Below are positions 1-7,187 of a DNA stretch of 39,170 nucleotides, piece after piece. Source of the stretch: Saprospiraceae bacterium (GTDB taxonomy: Bacteria; Bacteroidota; Bacteroidia; Chitinophagales; Saprospiraceae); contig JALSKB010000202.1 in assembly GCA_026989035.1 (NCBI GenBank), positions 1-39,170 on the forward strand, in the 5' to 3' direction. Within the stretch, counting starts at the first letter, position 1, and every line of letters begins with the position of its first letter. Position numbers and translations under genes: made by a program. Under the pieces are notes generated by a model, which did not search any database, was not told where the DNA came from, and saw only the letters and a program-made list of their open reading frames with translations.

Positions 1-120
1 CAGCAGGTGTGAACCTGCTGCTGCCATTTGGCCCTGCGTTTTGTTTTGCTGTCATTGTCTTCTTTAGCCTTGAGTATAAAATCCTCGGGCTGGCGGGAGG
101 GCCCCTAGTTGCAGCGGGTG

Positions 121-183
121 TCAACCCGCTGGTTCCATTTTATATCAACCCGCTGGTTCCATTTTATATCAACCCGCTGGTTC
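121..183. repeat. 24-bp tandem repeat, about 2.6 copies
   Basis: Two identical 24-bp units at 121-144 and 145-168 are followed by the first 15 bases of a third at 169-183. Each unit starts with TCAACCCGCTGG, which is also the right arm of the hairpin at 112-131, so the array looks like expansion from one arm of that hairpin. There are no unique spacers, so this is not a CRISPR array. Confidence 0.85.
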
Positions 184-347
184 ATGCTGGTAGCCTTGGC
201 CAGGCCTTGAGTTTTTGCTTCTTTTGGATCAAACCAAAAGAAGAGACTTTACCTTGGAGTGAAACCATGCACTTTTGCAAAAAAGTGCTTTTTGAGGATA
301 GGTTCCGTCACGTCGATCACGATCGTCACGCTGATCACGTCCGTTAC

Positions 348-419
348 GGTTAATTGGGTTAATCGGTTAAATCGGGTTAATCGGGTTAATCGGATCAATC
401 GGGTTAATCGGTTAACCGG
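348..419. repeat. 9-bp tandem repeat, consensus GGTTAATCG, about 8 imperfect copies
   Basis: Units at 348, 357, 365, 375, 384, 393, 402 and 411 match GGTTAATCG with zero to two changes; one unit is a base short and one extra G lies between units. The array lies just beyond the 3' end of rluB. It resembles a simple slippage array. The repeated Arg-Leu-Thr peptide it encodes on the minus strand is not a plausible protein. Confidence 0.8.
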
Positions 420-454
420 AGGAAAGGATTTACTTGTTTTTCCGATTCTCCCGT

Positions 455-1369
455 TCATTTTACGTGTAGCAAGTGTTTTAACATGATGACCTCTTTGGGC
501 GTGAGGTGGCGAAAGCGCCCTCGAGCTAGGTTTTTTTTGGTGAGGTTGGCATAGAAGGTGCGATCCAGGCGTTTGACTTGATAGCCCAGGGATTCAAAGA
601 TGCGTCGCACGATGCGGTTTTTTCCCATGTGCAGGACTATGCCGATCTCGTTTTTGTCTTTGCCATCCACGTAGGCAATTTCATCGACTTGTGCGATGCC
701 GTCTTCCAGCTCGAGCCCTTCAGCTATTTTGAGTAAATCGTTTTTGGAGAGAGGTTTATCTAAGACGACCTGGTAGGCTTTTTTAACCTTGTGTTTGGGG
801 TGAGATAGCTTTTGAGCCAATTCGCCGTCGTTGGTGAGTAGGAGCAGGCCGGAAGTGTCTCTGTCCAGCCGACCTACGGGGTAGATGCGTTCCTTGATTT
901 TATCTTTAAAGAGATCCATGACCGTTTTTCGGCCTTTTTCGTCTTGGGCGCTGGTGATGAGGCCACGCGGTTTGTTAAGCAAGATGTATATTTTTTGTTT
1001 TTCCAGTTTGAGGAGTTTTCCTTTGTAGCTTACGCGATCGCGTTTTTTGACGGGGAAAAAGGGTTCTTTGACGACTTGGTTGTTGACTTCAATCAGGCCT
1101 TGTTTGACCAATTCTGCTGCTTTGCGTCGGGAGCAGAGGCCGCTGTGGGCGATGTATTTGTTGAGGCGTATGGGCCAGGTTTCGGTTGTGTGTTTTCTGC
1201 CTTTCGGCAAATGTTTGTCAGCCTGAGGGCTCGTTTGGTACTTTTTCTTTTTGGCGCTTGACTGGGGTTTGTTTTTTTTGCGGTCTATGGGTTTTTCTGC
1301 TTGTTTGATGTTGTAGTGGTTGGTTTTGTTTTTTCGCTTTCTGTTTTTAGAAGGGGATGTCTTCATCAT
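455..1369 (-). CDS. rluB: 23S rRNA pseudouridine synthase, RsuA/RluB family
   Basis: Converts a specific uridine of ribosomal RNA to pseudouridine in the cytoplasm. The 304-residue product has a lysine- and arginine-rich N-terminal extension (about residues 1-65), then an S4 RNA-binding domain (about 67-115). The catalytic domain follows, with the family motif GRLDRDTSG at about 166-174, in which D169 should be the catalytic aspartate. RsuA-type enzymes are usually near 230-290 residues, so the basic tail accounts for the extra length. The start codon overlaps the 3' end of dnaB by 23 bp and two adjacent ATGs (1369, 1366) are possible; the overlap suggests cotranscription and perhaps translational coupling with dnaB. 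Within this family RluB, RluE, RluF and RsuA cannot be separated with certainty by eye; RluB is the most likely. Confidence 0.85.
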   Translation of the reverse strand: MMKTSPSKNRKRKNKTNHYNIKQAEKPIDRKKNKPQSSAKKKKYQTSPQADKHLPKGRKHTTETWPIRLNKYIAHSGLCSRRKAAELVKQGLIEVNNQVVKEPFFPVKKRDRVSYKGKLLKLEKQKIYILLNKPRGLITSAQDEKGRKTVMDLFKDKIKERIYPVGRLDRDTSGLLLLTNDGELAQKLSHPKHKVKKAYQVVLDKPLSKNDLLKIAEGLELEDGIAQVDEIAYVDGKDKNEIGIVLHMGKNRIVRRIFESLGYQVKRLDRTFYANLTKKNLARGRFRHLTPKEVIMLKHLLHVK

Positions 1370-2870
1370 CGTTCATTTTGGAGGGTTTGATGATGACGTT
1401 GGCCGAGTCATCGGTTGGCATGAAAATTTGGCTTGGGAAGTCGTCGAAATTGGTGTCGTCGAGTTCTTCGAAGCGAGTATATTCGGAGATCCACTTGAGG
1501 CGAATGGTATCGGCGCTGCCGTGCCTGTTTTTAGCGAGGATCAGTTCTGCGACACCTTTGGTAGGGCGTTGTTCTTCGTCTTCTTCGATTTTATAGTATT
1601 CTGCGCGATAGAGGAACATGACCATATCGGCATCTTGTTCGATGCTGCCCGATTCGCGCAGGTCGGAAAGTTGGGGGCGTTTTGCTCCGCCTCGGATTTC
1701 GACGGCCCGGCTGAGTTGCGACAGGGCGATGACGGGGATATTCAATTCTTTGGCCATGCCCTTGAGTGATCGGGAGATAGCGCTTACTTCTTGTTCTCGG
1801 TTGCCGCGCTGGGCTTCCGGGCTGCTGCCCATGAGTTGGAGGTAATCTATGATGACCAGTTGGATGTCGTACTGGGATTTGAGGCGGCGGCATTTGGCTC
1901 GGAGTTCAAAGATGTTGAGCCCGGGGGTATCGTCTATGTAGATGGGGACGTCGCCCATTTGCGACATGGCCTGCTCCAATTGGTTCCACTCCTCATCGGA
2001 GAGTTTGCCTGAGCGCAGTTTTTCGGAGGAAATATTGGCCTCCATGGAGATGAGGCGCTGGATGAGCTGGACATCCGACATTTCCAGGGAGAAGAGTGCT
2101 ACGGGTTTTCCGTAATCGATGGCTGCATTGCGGGCCAGCGTCAGGGCAAAGGCCGTTTTACCCATGGCGGGTCGTGCTGCCAGGATGACCAGGTCGGAAG
2201 CTTGCCAACCCGATGTTCGGCGGTCGAGGTCGGCAAAGCCCGTGGGAACGCCGGTGAGGCCGTCTTCCTTATCTTTGAGCATTTCGATGTCGCGCAGCGC
2301 TTGGCTCAGTATCGTTTTCATATCGCGTACGCTGCGACGGAGGTTTTGCTCGGTGATGGAGAAAAGCTCTCTTTCGGCTTCATCCATGAGTTCAAAGATG
2401 TCGGTGGTATCTTCGTAGGCGTGCTGTATGATTTTGGTAGAGACCCTGATGAGCTCGCGTTGGATGAATTTTTGCGAAAGCAGACGGGCGTGGTATTCCA
2501 GGTTGGCCGATGAAGTAACCTTCATGGTTAGCTTGGTCAGGTAGGCAGGCCCGCCTACGGCTTCCAGTTCTCCGGAGCTTTTGAGCGCTTCGGTTACGGT
2601 GAGTAAGTCGATGGGGCGGGTTTCGTTGAAGAGCTTTCGCATGGCCTGGAAAATGGCCTGATGCGTTTCCAGGTAGAAGGTTTCGGGGTGGAGAATGTCC
2701 ACCACTACAGCCATGGCATCGCGTTCGAGCATGAGGGCACCCAACACGGCTTCTTCCAGCGGTATGGACTGGGGAGGAACTTTGCCGAAAACGAAATCGG
2801 CCATGCCCTCTTCCGGTCGGAGGGAAGGTCGTTTGCTGTATTTTTTGTTGCTGTTCTTTTTTTCCGGCAT
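1347..2870 (-). CDS. dnaB: Replicative DNA helicase DnaB
   Basis: Hexameric ATP-driven helicase that unwinds DNA at the replication fork and recruits primase. The N-terminal domain (about residues 30-135, opening with PLEEAVLGALMLE) is joined by a linker to the RecA-like motor (from about 200). The motor carries the Walker A motif ARPAMGKTA near 231-240, the LVIIDYLQLM Walker B strand and the later SDLRESGSIEQDAD segment. I start it at the ATG at 2870, giving 507 residues, the usual size; the frame stays open to 3356 but that extra stretch is low-complexity and unlike any DnaB. No Shine-Dalgarno sequence is visible. It leads a two-gene unit with rluB and faces away from the cyclophilin lipoprotein gene. 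No intein is present. Confidence 0.95.
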   Translation of the reverse strand: MPEKKNSNKKYSKRPSLRPEEGMADFVFGKVPPQSIPLEEAVLGALMLERDAMAVVVDILHPETFYLETHQAIFQAMRKLFNETRPIDLLTVTEALKSSGELEAVGGPAYLTKLTMKVTSSANLEYHARLLSQKFIQRELIRVSTKIIQHAYEDTTDIFELMDEAERELFSITEQNLRRSVRDMKTILSQALRDIEMLKDKEDGLTGVPTGFADLDRRTSGWQASDLVILAARPAMGKTAFALTLARNAAIDYGKPVALFSLEMSDVQLIQRLISMEANISSEKLRSGKLSDEEWNQLEQAMSQMGDVPIYIDDTPGLNIFELRAKCRRLKSQYDIQLVIIDYLQLMGSSPEAQRGNREQEVSAISRSLKGMAKELNIPVIALSQLSRAVEIRGGAKRPQLSDLRESGSIEQDADMVMFLYRAEYYKIEEDEEQRPTKGVAELILAKNRHGSADTIRLKWISEYTRFEELDDTNFDDFPSQIFMPTDDSANVIIKPSKMNDDEDIPF

Positions 2871-2941
2871 TTTGGAAGCTGATTGGGTAAAGCCAGCGAG
2901 TACATGTACTTGTGATGAGCTGTCTGGTTCTTTCGACACTA

Positions 2942-2973
2942 CAAAGCTAAGTCTTTTTGGCGAAAGCCGTAAA
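2942..2973 (-). promoter_or_regulatory. Candidate Bacteroidota-type promoter of dnaB-rluB
   Basis: Read on the minus strand, TTTA (2973-2970) is followed after 20 nt by TAGCTTTG (2949-2942), matching the Bacteroidota pattern TTTG-N19-21-TAnnTTTG with one change in the upstream box. It would give a leader of about 65 nt. The 13-bp iterated motif occupies the spacer. Confidence 0.4.
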
Positions 2974-3202
2974 GAGCGGTGTAGCATTTGCACTGTTTTG
3001 AGTGTGGAAAAGCCGGCCGGCCAAAGTGGATAAGTCTGCCCGCTCCTTTGTTCTTGAGCAACTTGCAGGCTCATGGGGAAGTGGTTTGGGGTGTGTCGGC
3101 ATCCCGAATTTCGCTTGCTCGGCCCGTTTGCGAGCTTAGAAGCGTTCCGCGGCTTTTGTTTTTTTTCTTTGGCAGGGTGTGTGCGGATATTGTGGAAAGT
3201 TT

Positions 3203-3235
3203 TTTGACTTGCTGCGGAGATTTTTTCTACTTTTG
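3203..3235 (+). promoter_or_regulatory. Candidate promoter of the HEAT/cyclophilin gene
   Basis: TTTG (3203-3206), 21-nt spacer and TACTTTTG (3228-3235) match the Bacteroidota vegetative promoter pattern. The predicted transcript would have a leader of about 100 nt before the ATG at 3343. Confidence 0.45.
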
Positions 3236-3342
3236 GACGGCGAGAGGTTTTGAACAGATAGGGCGGAGGTTTTTGCGAGCTTGAAATCCGAGCGAATGAG
3301 GCATCTTTACCGAAGAATAATTTTTCAGAATTTGGCAATACC

Positions 3343-5382
3343 ATGGAGAAAAGCACTTACTACCTTCTTGGAAAAAAAGCTTGGGCCTGTTTGTTTTTTC
3401 TTTTATTGAGCTTTGCTGCCTGCATGCCTCCTCAGCCCGAGGCCTTTAAAGGCGATGAGTTGAATGTGGCCGATCCGCAGATTCGCCACATTTTAGATCT
3501 GCAGGATCGTCGCCAGGCGGACAGCCTGTATCCATACTTACAGCTTGAAGACCCCAACTTGCGCTTTGCCGCGGCCAGGGCTTTGGCTTCTGTGCGGGAG
3601 GATGAGGCCCTACCTCATTTGTTGCCTTTGCTTGAGGATGAAGTGTTGGAAGTGCGTACGGCTGCTGCTTATGCCGTGGGGCAAATCGGTTCTTCGGAGG
3701 CTTTGCCGGCTTTGGCAGAAGCTTTTGTGCGGGGAGATACTTTGCGCCATTTTGCCGTTTTTCACGCTGCTTTGCTGGAGGCAGTGGGCAAATGTGGAGA
3801 TGAAAAGTACTTAAAGTATCTGGCTACGATTCAGACTTATCGTCCCGCGGATACGCTTTTGCTATTGGGGCAGGCTCGGGGCATTTACCGCTATGCTTTG
3901 CGGGGCATGGTTTTGCCGGAAGGCACGGCTTGCATGCTGCGTTTGTTGGAGTCTGAGTATCCCCCGGAAGTGCGTCTCATGGCAGCAAATTATTTGCATC
4001 GCGCTCAGTCGTTGAAGCTCGGCAAACATCTCGATGCTTTGCTCTACGCCTTGAAAGATTCCAATCCCTATATACGCCAATGCGTGGTTACGGCTTTGGG
4101 CAAAACCCAAAAGGAAGAAGCTTTGCAGGCCCTTCGGACAGTTCTCGAAGGTGATTCGGATTATCGGGTGCGTTGTCGAGTATTGCAAGCCCTTTCTTTT
4201 TTTGATTACGAGCAAGCTTTTCCGTTGGCATACCTGGGATTACGCGACGCCAACCCTCATGTGGCGAAGTGTGCTGCAGATTATTTTTATTTGAAGGGCA
4301 ACAAGGACGATGCTAAATTTTATTGGCGGTTTGCCAGAGACAGCCTTTCGGCAAATGCTGCCAAATGGAGGCTGTACGCTGCGGCGGAAAAGCATTTACC
4401 CTATTTTTTCGGCACCAGTCACGGCCGCATTTTGTGGGAGTTGAAAACGGCTTTCAAGCTGGCGGAAGACCCCTATCTGCGTGCGGCGGTCATTCGCGCC
4501 ATGGGGGCTTTTTACAAGAACTATCGCGAAGTTTATCATTTGGCGAAAGCCGACCCCCACCCGGCTGTTCGAACGGCAGGTGTTCAGGCTTTGGGAGCAT
4601 GTATGCGGGTCAGGAAGTTTGATCGGGCTTTTCGCCCCCATCCCGAGCGCGTGCGCAAAGAAGTGACTACCTATTTGGCGGAAGCCCTGCGTTCGGGTGA
4701 TGTAGGTATGATGACGGAAGCTGCTAACCTTTTGGCTGATGAGTCGCTTTTTTTCAAGGAAACTTTTGCCGATAGCCTGTATCTGCTGGAGCGTGCGCTC
4801 AAAGGCCTGCATCTGCCTCGAGAGATAGAAACCCGCTATGCCCTGGAAAAAGCACTGGCTTATCTACAAGGCCAAACGCCTCCTACTCCGCAACCGCCGC
4901 CTTTTAACCATCCCATAGATTGGGACGCCCTGCTGAAACTGGGTGATAAACCGCATGTGGTGCTCTATACGTCCAAAGGTGAGATTGAACTGGAATTGTG
5001 GCCCCGCCTTGCGCCCGGCAGCGTGCTCAATTTTTGCCAATTGGTCGAAAACAACTTTTATCAGGGAAAGGCTTTTCATCGGGTTGTGCCGAATTTTGTC
5101 ATTCAGGGGGGCTGCCCCCGGGGAGATGGTTATGGCAGTTTGGATTATTCCATTCGCACCGAAGTGCCCAGGCTGTACTACGATGCAGAGGGCTATCTGG
5201 GGATGGCTTCGGCCGGCCCCGATACGGAATGTACCCAGTTTTTTATTACCCATTCTCCCACTCCTCATTTGGATGGAAAGTACACTATCTTTGGGCGCGT
5301 AATGAAAGGCATGGAAGTTGTACATGCGATAGTGCAGGGCGATGTCATCGACCGAACTGCGCTGGTTTTAAGACAAAAGTGA
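3343..5382 (+). CDS. HEAT-repeat lipoprotein with C-terminal cyclophilin peptidyl-prolyl isomerase
   Basis: A 679-residue envelope protein. The N-terminus has a hydrophobic segment ending in a lipobox (SFAAC, C27), so it is probably lipid-anchored. Residues about 45-500 form a series of HEAT-like helical repeats (recurring LRFAAARALA and VRTAAAYAVG patterns), a protein-binding solenoid. Residues about 538-679 are a cyclophilin domain with FHRVVPNFVIQGG and TQFFIT, the catalytic FHR and substrate-groove residues. The tryptophan that binds cyclosporin in human CypA is histidine here (TPHLDG). The likely role is folding or scaffolding of exported proteins, with the solenoid choosing clients; that is inference. 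The gene is followed 8 nt later by gcvT on the same strand. Two copies of the 13-bp motif lie inside it (4343-4355 and 4539-4551). Confidence 0.85.
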   Translation: MEKSTYYLLGKKAWACLFFLLLSFAACMPPQPEAFKGDELNVADPQIRHILDLQDRRQADSLYPYLQLEDPNLRFAAARALASVREDEALPHLLPLLEDEVLEVRTAAAYAVGQIGSSEALPALAEAFVRGDTLRHFAVFHAALLEAVGKCGDEKYLKYLATIQTYRPADTLLLLGQARGIYRYALRGMVLPEGTACMLRLLESEYPPEVRLMAANYLHRAQSLKLGKHLDALLYALKDSNPYIRQCVVTALGKTQKEEALQALRTVLEGDSDYRVRCRVLQALSFFDYEQAFPLAYLGLRDANPHVAKCAADYFYLKGNKDDAKFYWRFARDSLSANAAKWRLYAAAEKHLPYFFGTSHGRILWELKTAFKLAEDPYLRAAVIRAMGAFYKNYREVYHLAKADPHPAVRTAGVQALGACMRVRKFDRAFRPHPERVRKEVTTYLAEALRSGDVGMMTEAANLLADESLFFKETFADSLYLLERALKGLHLPREIETRYALEKALAYLQGQTPPTPQPPPFNHPIDWDALLKLGDKPHVVLYTSKGEIELELWPRLAPGSVLNFCQLVENNFYQGKAFHRVVPNFVIQGGCPRGDGYGSLDYSIRTEVPRLYYDAEGYLGMASAGPDTECTQFFITHSPTPHLDGKYTIFGRVMKGMEVVHAIVQGDVIDRTALVLRQK

Positions 5383-5390
5383 AAAGCCGA

Positions 5391-6491
5391 ATGAAAACCA
5401 CGCCACTGACTGAAATCCATCGGGCACTGGGGGCTCGCATGGCGGAATTTGCCGGTTATGAAATGCCCATCTCCTATGCCGGCATACGGGAAGAACACCT
5501 GGCGGTACGGCATGCCGTGGGGGTGTTTGATGTCTCTCACATGGGAGAATTTATCGTAAAAGGGCCCGAGGCCTTGAAATTGGTGCAGCGGGTTACGTCG
5601 AACAATGCCGCCAAATTGGCTCCGGGTCGAGTGCAGTATTCCTGCTTGCCCAATGAAGAGGGGGGCATAGTGGACGACCTGCTGGTTTACCGGCTTTTTG
5701 ACGACCAATGTGCAGAGGGCGAAGAGGCTTTTATGTTGGTGGTCAATGCCTCCAACATCGAAAAGGACTTTGCCCATATTCAGAGATACAACAATTTTGA
5801 TACCCGTCTCATCGACATTTCCGACCAAAGTGGCTTGCTGGCCGTGCAGGGGCCGCGAGCGACGGAAGCTCTGCAAACCTTGACGGATGTGCCTTTGGCA
5901 GATATCGCTTATTACCATTTTGTCAAAGGGCGTATGGCAGGTATAGACAATGTGCTGATTTCGGCTACGGGCTATACGGGTGCAGGTGGCTTCGAGCTTT
6001 ATGTGGCCAATGAAGAGCTGCCGGCTTTATGGGAAGCCGTTATGGAAGCCGGTAAACCCTATGGTATAGAACCTGCAGGCTTGGGTGCGCGGGATACCCT
6101 GCGGCTCGAAAAAGGGTATTGCCTTTACGGCCATGAAATAGACGACAAGACTTCTCCTATCGAAGCCGGTTTGTCCTGGATTACCAAACTCAAAAAAGGA
6201 GATTTCGTGGGCAGGGAAGCTATCTTGCGCGTAAAAGAAGAAGGTACCCAACAGCAATTGGTGGGTTTTAAAACAGAGGGAAAACGCGTGCCTCGTCAAG
6301 GCTATACCTTGTTGGATGAAAGCGGCCAAGCCATAGGCCGTGTAACTTCCGGAACACTTTCGCCTTCTTTGAATATGCCCATTGGCATGGGCTATGTGCC
6401 GCCGGCTTTCGCCAAATCGGGAACAGCCATACAAATCGATTTGGGGCGCAAACAGGTTGCTGCAGAGGTGGTCGAGCTTCCCTTTGTATAG
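5391..6491 (+). CDS. gcvT: Aminomethyltransferase, glycine cleavage system T protein
   Basis: Transfers the methylene group from the aminomethyl-lipoyl arm of GcvH to tetrahydrofolate, releasing ammonia, in glycine catabolism and one-carbon supply. I start it at the ATG at 5391 (366 residues, the normal length); the longer open frame upstream only shadows the previous gene. Typical features are VFDVSHMGE near the N-terminus, the NEEGGIVDD loop with D95 or D96 as the likely catalytic aspartate, and GARDTLRLEKGYCLYGHEID in the second domain. The C-terminal GcvT beta-barrel domain is complete. The other glycine-cleavage genes are not in the window. It sits 8 nt after the cyclophilin gene and converges on the HMA gene with a 14-nt gap. 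A 13-bp motif copy lies at 6404-6416. Confidence 0.93.
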   Translation: MKTTPLTEIHRALGARMAEFAGYEMPISYAGIREEHLAVRHAVGVFDVSHMGEFIVKGPEALKLVQRVTSNNAAKLAPGRVQYSCLPNEEGGIVDDLLVYRLFDDQCAEGEEAFMLVVNASNIEKDFAHIQRYNNFDTRLIDISDQSGLLAVQGPRATEALQTLTDVPLADIAYYHFVKGRMAGIDNVLISATGYTGAGGFELYVANEELPALWEAVMEAGKPYGIEPAGLGARDTLRLEKGYCLYGHEIDDKTSPIEAGLSWITKLKKGDFVGREAILRVKEEGTQQQLVGFKTEGKRVPRQGYTLLDESGQAIGRVTSGTLSPSLNMPIGMGYVPPAFAKSGTAIQIDLGRKQVAAEVVELPFV

Positions 6492-6505
6492 AGAAGAAAT
6501 GCCCC

Positions 6506-6724
6506 CTACTTATCGAGCAACTGTGCTTCATAGCCGGCTTCTTCCACGGCTTCTATGATGGCTTGAGCTTGTAGCCCTTCGCTGCCTTCTACGGTGAGAA
6601 TTTTGTCCGGATGATTGGTATCAACTTCCCATTTTTCGATTTGCGGGACGTCAGCTAAAAAACCTTGGACAGCGCGTACACAGCTGCCGCAGTTGATGTT
6701 GGTCTTGAATTGAAAGGTGGCCAT
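6506..6724 (-). CDS. Small heavy-metal-associated (HMA) domain protein, CopZ-like
   Basis: A 72-residue single-domain protein of the ferredoxin-like HMA fold, likely a cytoplasmic soft-metal (probably copper) carrier. The metal site is CGSC (C12, C15). The residue two before the first cysteine, usually methionine in MxCxxC, is asparagine here (NINCGSC). The end EAVEEAGYEAQLL is the usual last helix and strand of the fold. It is transcribed away from ccoI, the copper-transporting ATPase of the oxidase locus, so handing copper to CcoI is a reasonable guess but not shown by the sequence. A candidate -7 box TACCTTTG lies on the minus strand at 6841-6834, without a clear upstream box. Confidence 0.8.
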   Translation of the reverse strand: MATFQFKTNINCGSCVRAVQGFLADVPQIEKWEVDTNHPDKILTVEGSEGLQAQAIIEAVEEAGYEAQLLDK

Positions 6725-7187
6725 AGCTCGAAAAGTTGTGCTTGGTTTGCAAAAATTTTGGCTCGTATCTAAACGTCCTAAAATTTGTGCTTCAAATTTG
6801 CTTTACCTCAAAGCTCTTGAGAGCGAGGTGATGCAAAGGTATGGGATTTCCCTGTTTTGAGGAGGTTTGGAGCAAAGGAGTTTGGATTGTGCAGACATGC
6901 CAAGCCTCGCTTTTGGGGTAAATCCCTTATATACTCATAGCGAAGTGGTTTGGGAGGCGCCAGCCTCCCAAACTCCCTATTTTTTGCCTGTTTGCGAGAC
7001 GTAAATATCCCAAACCATTTCGGTTTGGGTATCTATGACGAAAATCACTAAAAAGCCCTATCTTGCTTCTTAATTTTGCGTCGAGAAGTTTCTTGTGCAA
7101 TGGAAGAACGTTGAATCGCGTATTGGCAAGCATATCTTGGACTGAGGTAGATGGTTGAAGCGCGCGAGACACACAAATACCGCCTCT
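6725..7187. other. Divergent intergenic region between the HMA gene and ccoI
   Basis: 463 bp without a gene. It contains an imperfect dyad around 6798-6827 (CCTC and GCTCT facing AGAGC and GAGG), a minus-strand TACCTTTG box (6841-6834), copy 1 of the interspersed two-hairpin element (6931-7030), and a plus-strand TAATTTTG box (7071-7078) that could serve ccoI although no TTTG lies at the right distance upstream. A TTG-initiated extension of ccoI from 7155 is possible but less likely than the ATG at 7188. Confidence 0.6.
6931..7030 (+). repeat. Interspersed two-hairpin element, copy 1
   Basis: Aligns without gaps to 31015-31114, with 79 of 100 positions identical. Hairpin A has perfect 11-bp arms at 6948-6958 and 6963-6973. 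Hairpin B has 8-bp arms at 7009-7016 and 7022-7029. The outer segments 6942-6955 and 7008-7021 are also complementary to each other with one mismatch, so a second, exclusive fold is possible. It lies upstream of ccoI on the plus strand. Confidence 0.85.

Larger units (their letters stand above)
1..454. other. Non-coding, hairpin- and repeat-rich intergenic stretch
   Basis: I see no credible gene here. The stretch holds perfect inverted repeats at 1-20 (8-bp arms, 4-nt loop), 112-131 (8-bp arms, 4-nt loop), 218-243 (10-bp arms, 6-nt loop) and 269-288 (8-bp arms, GCAA loop, followed by a short T run). It also holds a 24-bp tandem repeat at 121-183, an imperfect GTCACG/GATCAC-rich segment at about 306-346, and a 9-bp tandem repeat at 348-419. 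Open frames through it merely translate the repeats. The upstream neighbour is outside the window, so which gene these hairpins follow is unknown. Confidence 0.75.
2871..3342. other. Divergent intergenic region between dnaB and the HEAT/cyclophilin gene
   Basis: 472 bp without a credible gene. It holds a candidate promoter for dnaB (2942-2973, minus), a candidate promoter for the lipoprotein gene (3203-3235, plus), the only intergenic copy of the 13-bp TTTGGCGAAAGCC motif (2956-2968), which lies between the two boxes of the dnaB promoter, and a short self-complementary GCCGGCCGGC near 3012. The rest shows nothing I can interpret. Confidence 0.6.

Noticed and set aside
121-183. Possible CRISPR array
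   Set aside because: Units are directly adjacent with no unique spacers, and no cas gene is present.
9-353. Open frame of 114 codons at the left edge
   Set aside because: It translates hairpins and the 24-bp tandem repeat (repeated VPFYINPL) and has no family likeness or promoter.
348-419. Telomere-like or origin iteron array
   Set aside because: No dnaA, DnaA boxes or AT-rich unwinding region is nearby; the array is irregular and fits simple slippage.
249-486. Two opposite open frames over the GGTTAATCG array
   Set aside because: Both consist mainly of repeat-derived low-complexity peptide.
2871-3356. N-terminal extension of dnaB by 162 codons
   Set aside because: The added peptide is unlike DnaB, the ATG at 2870 gives the normal length, and a promoter match lies inside the extension.
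4998-5390. N-terminal extension of gcvT
   Set aside because: It overlaps the cyclophilin domain in another frame; GcvT starts normally at 5391.
7155-7187. TTG start adding 11 residues to CcoI
   Set aside because: The added residues are not typical; the ATG at 7188 is in frame and closer to the conserved domain. It cannot be excluded fully.
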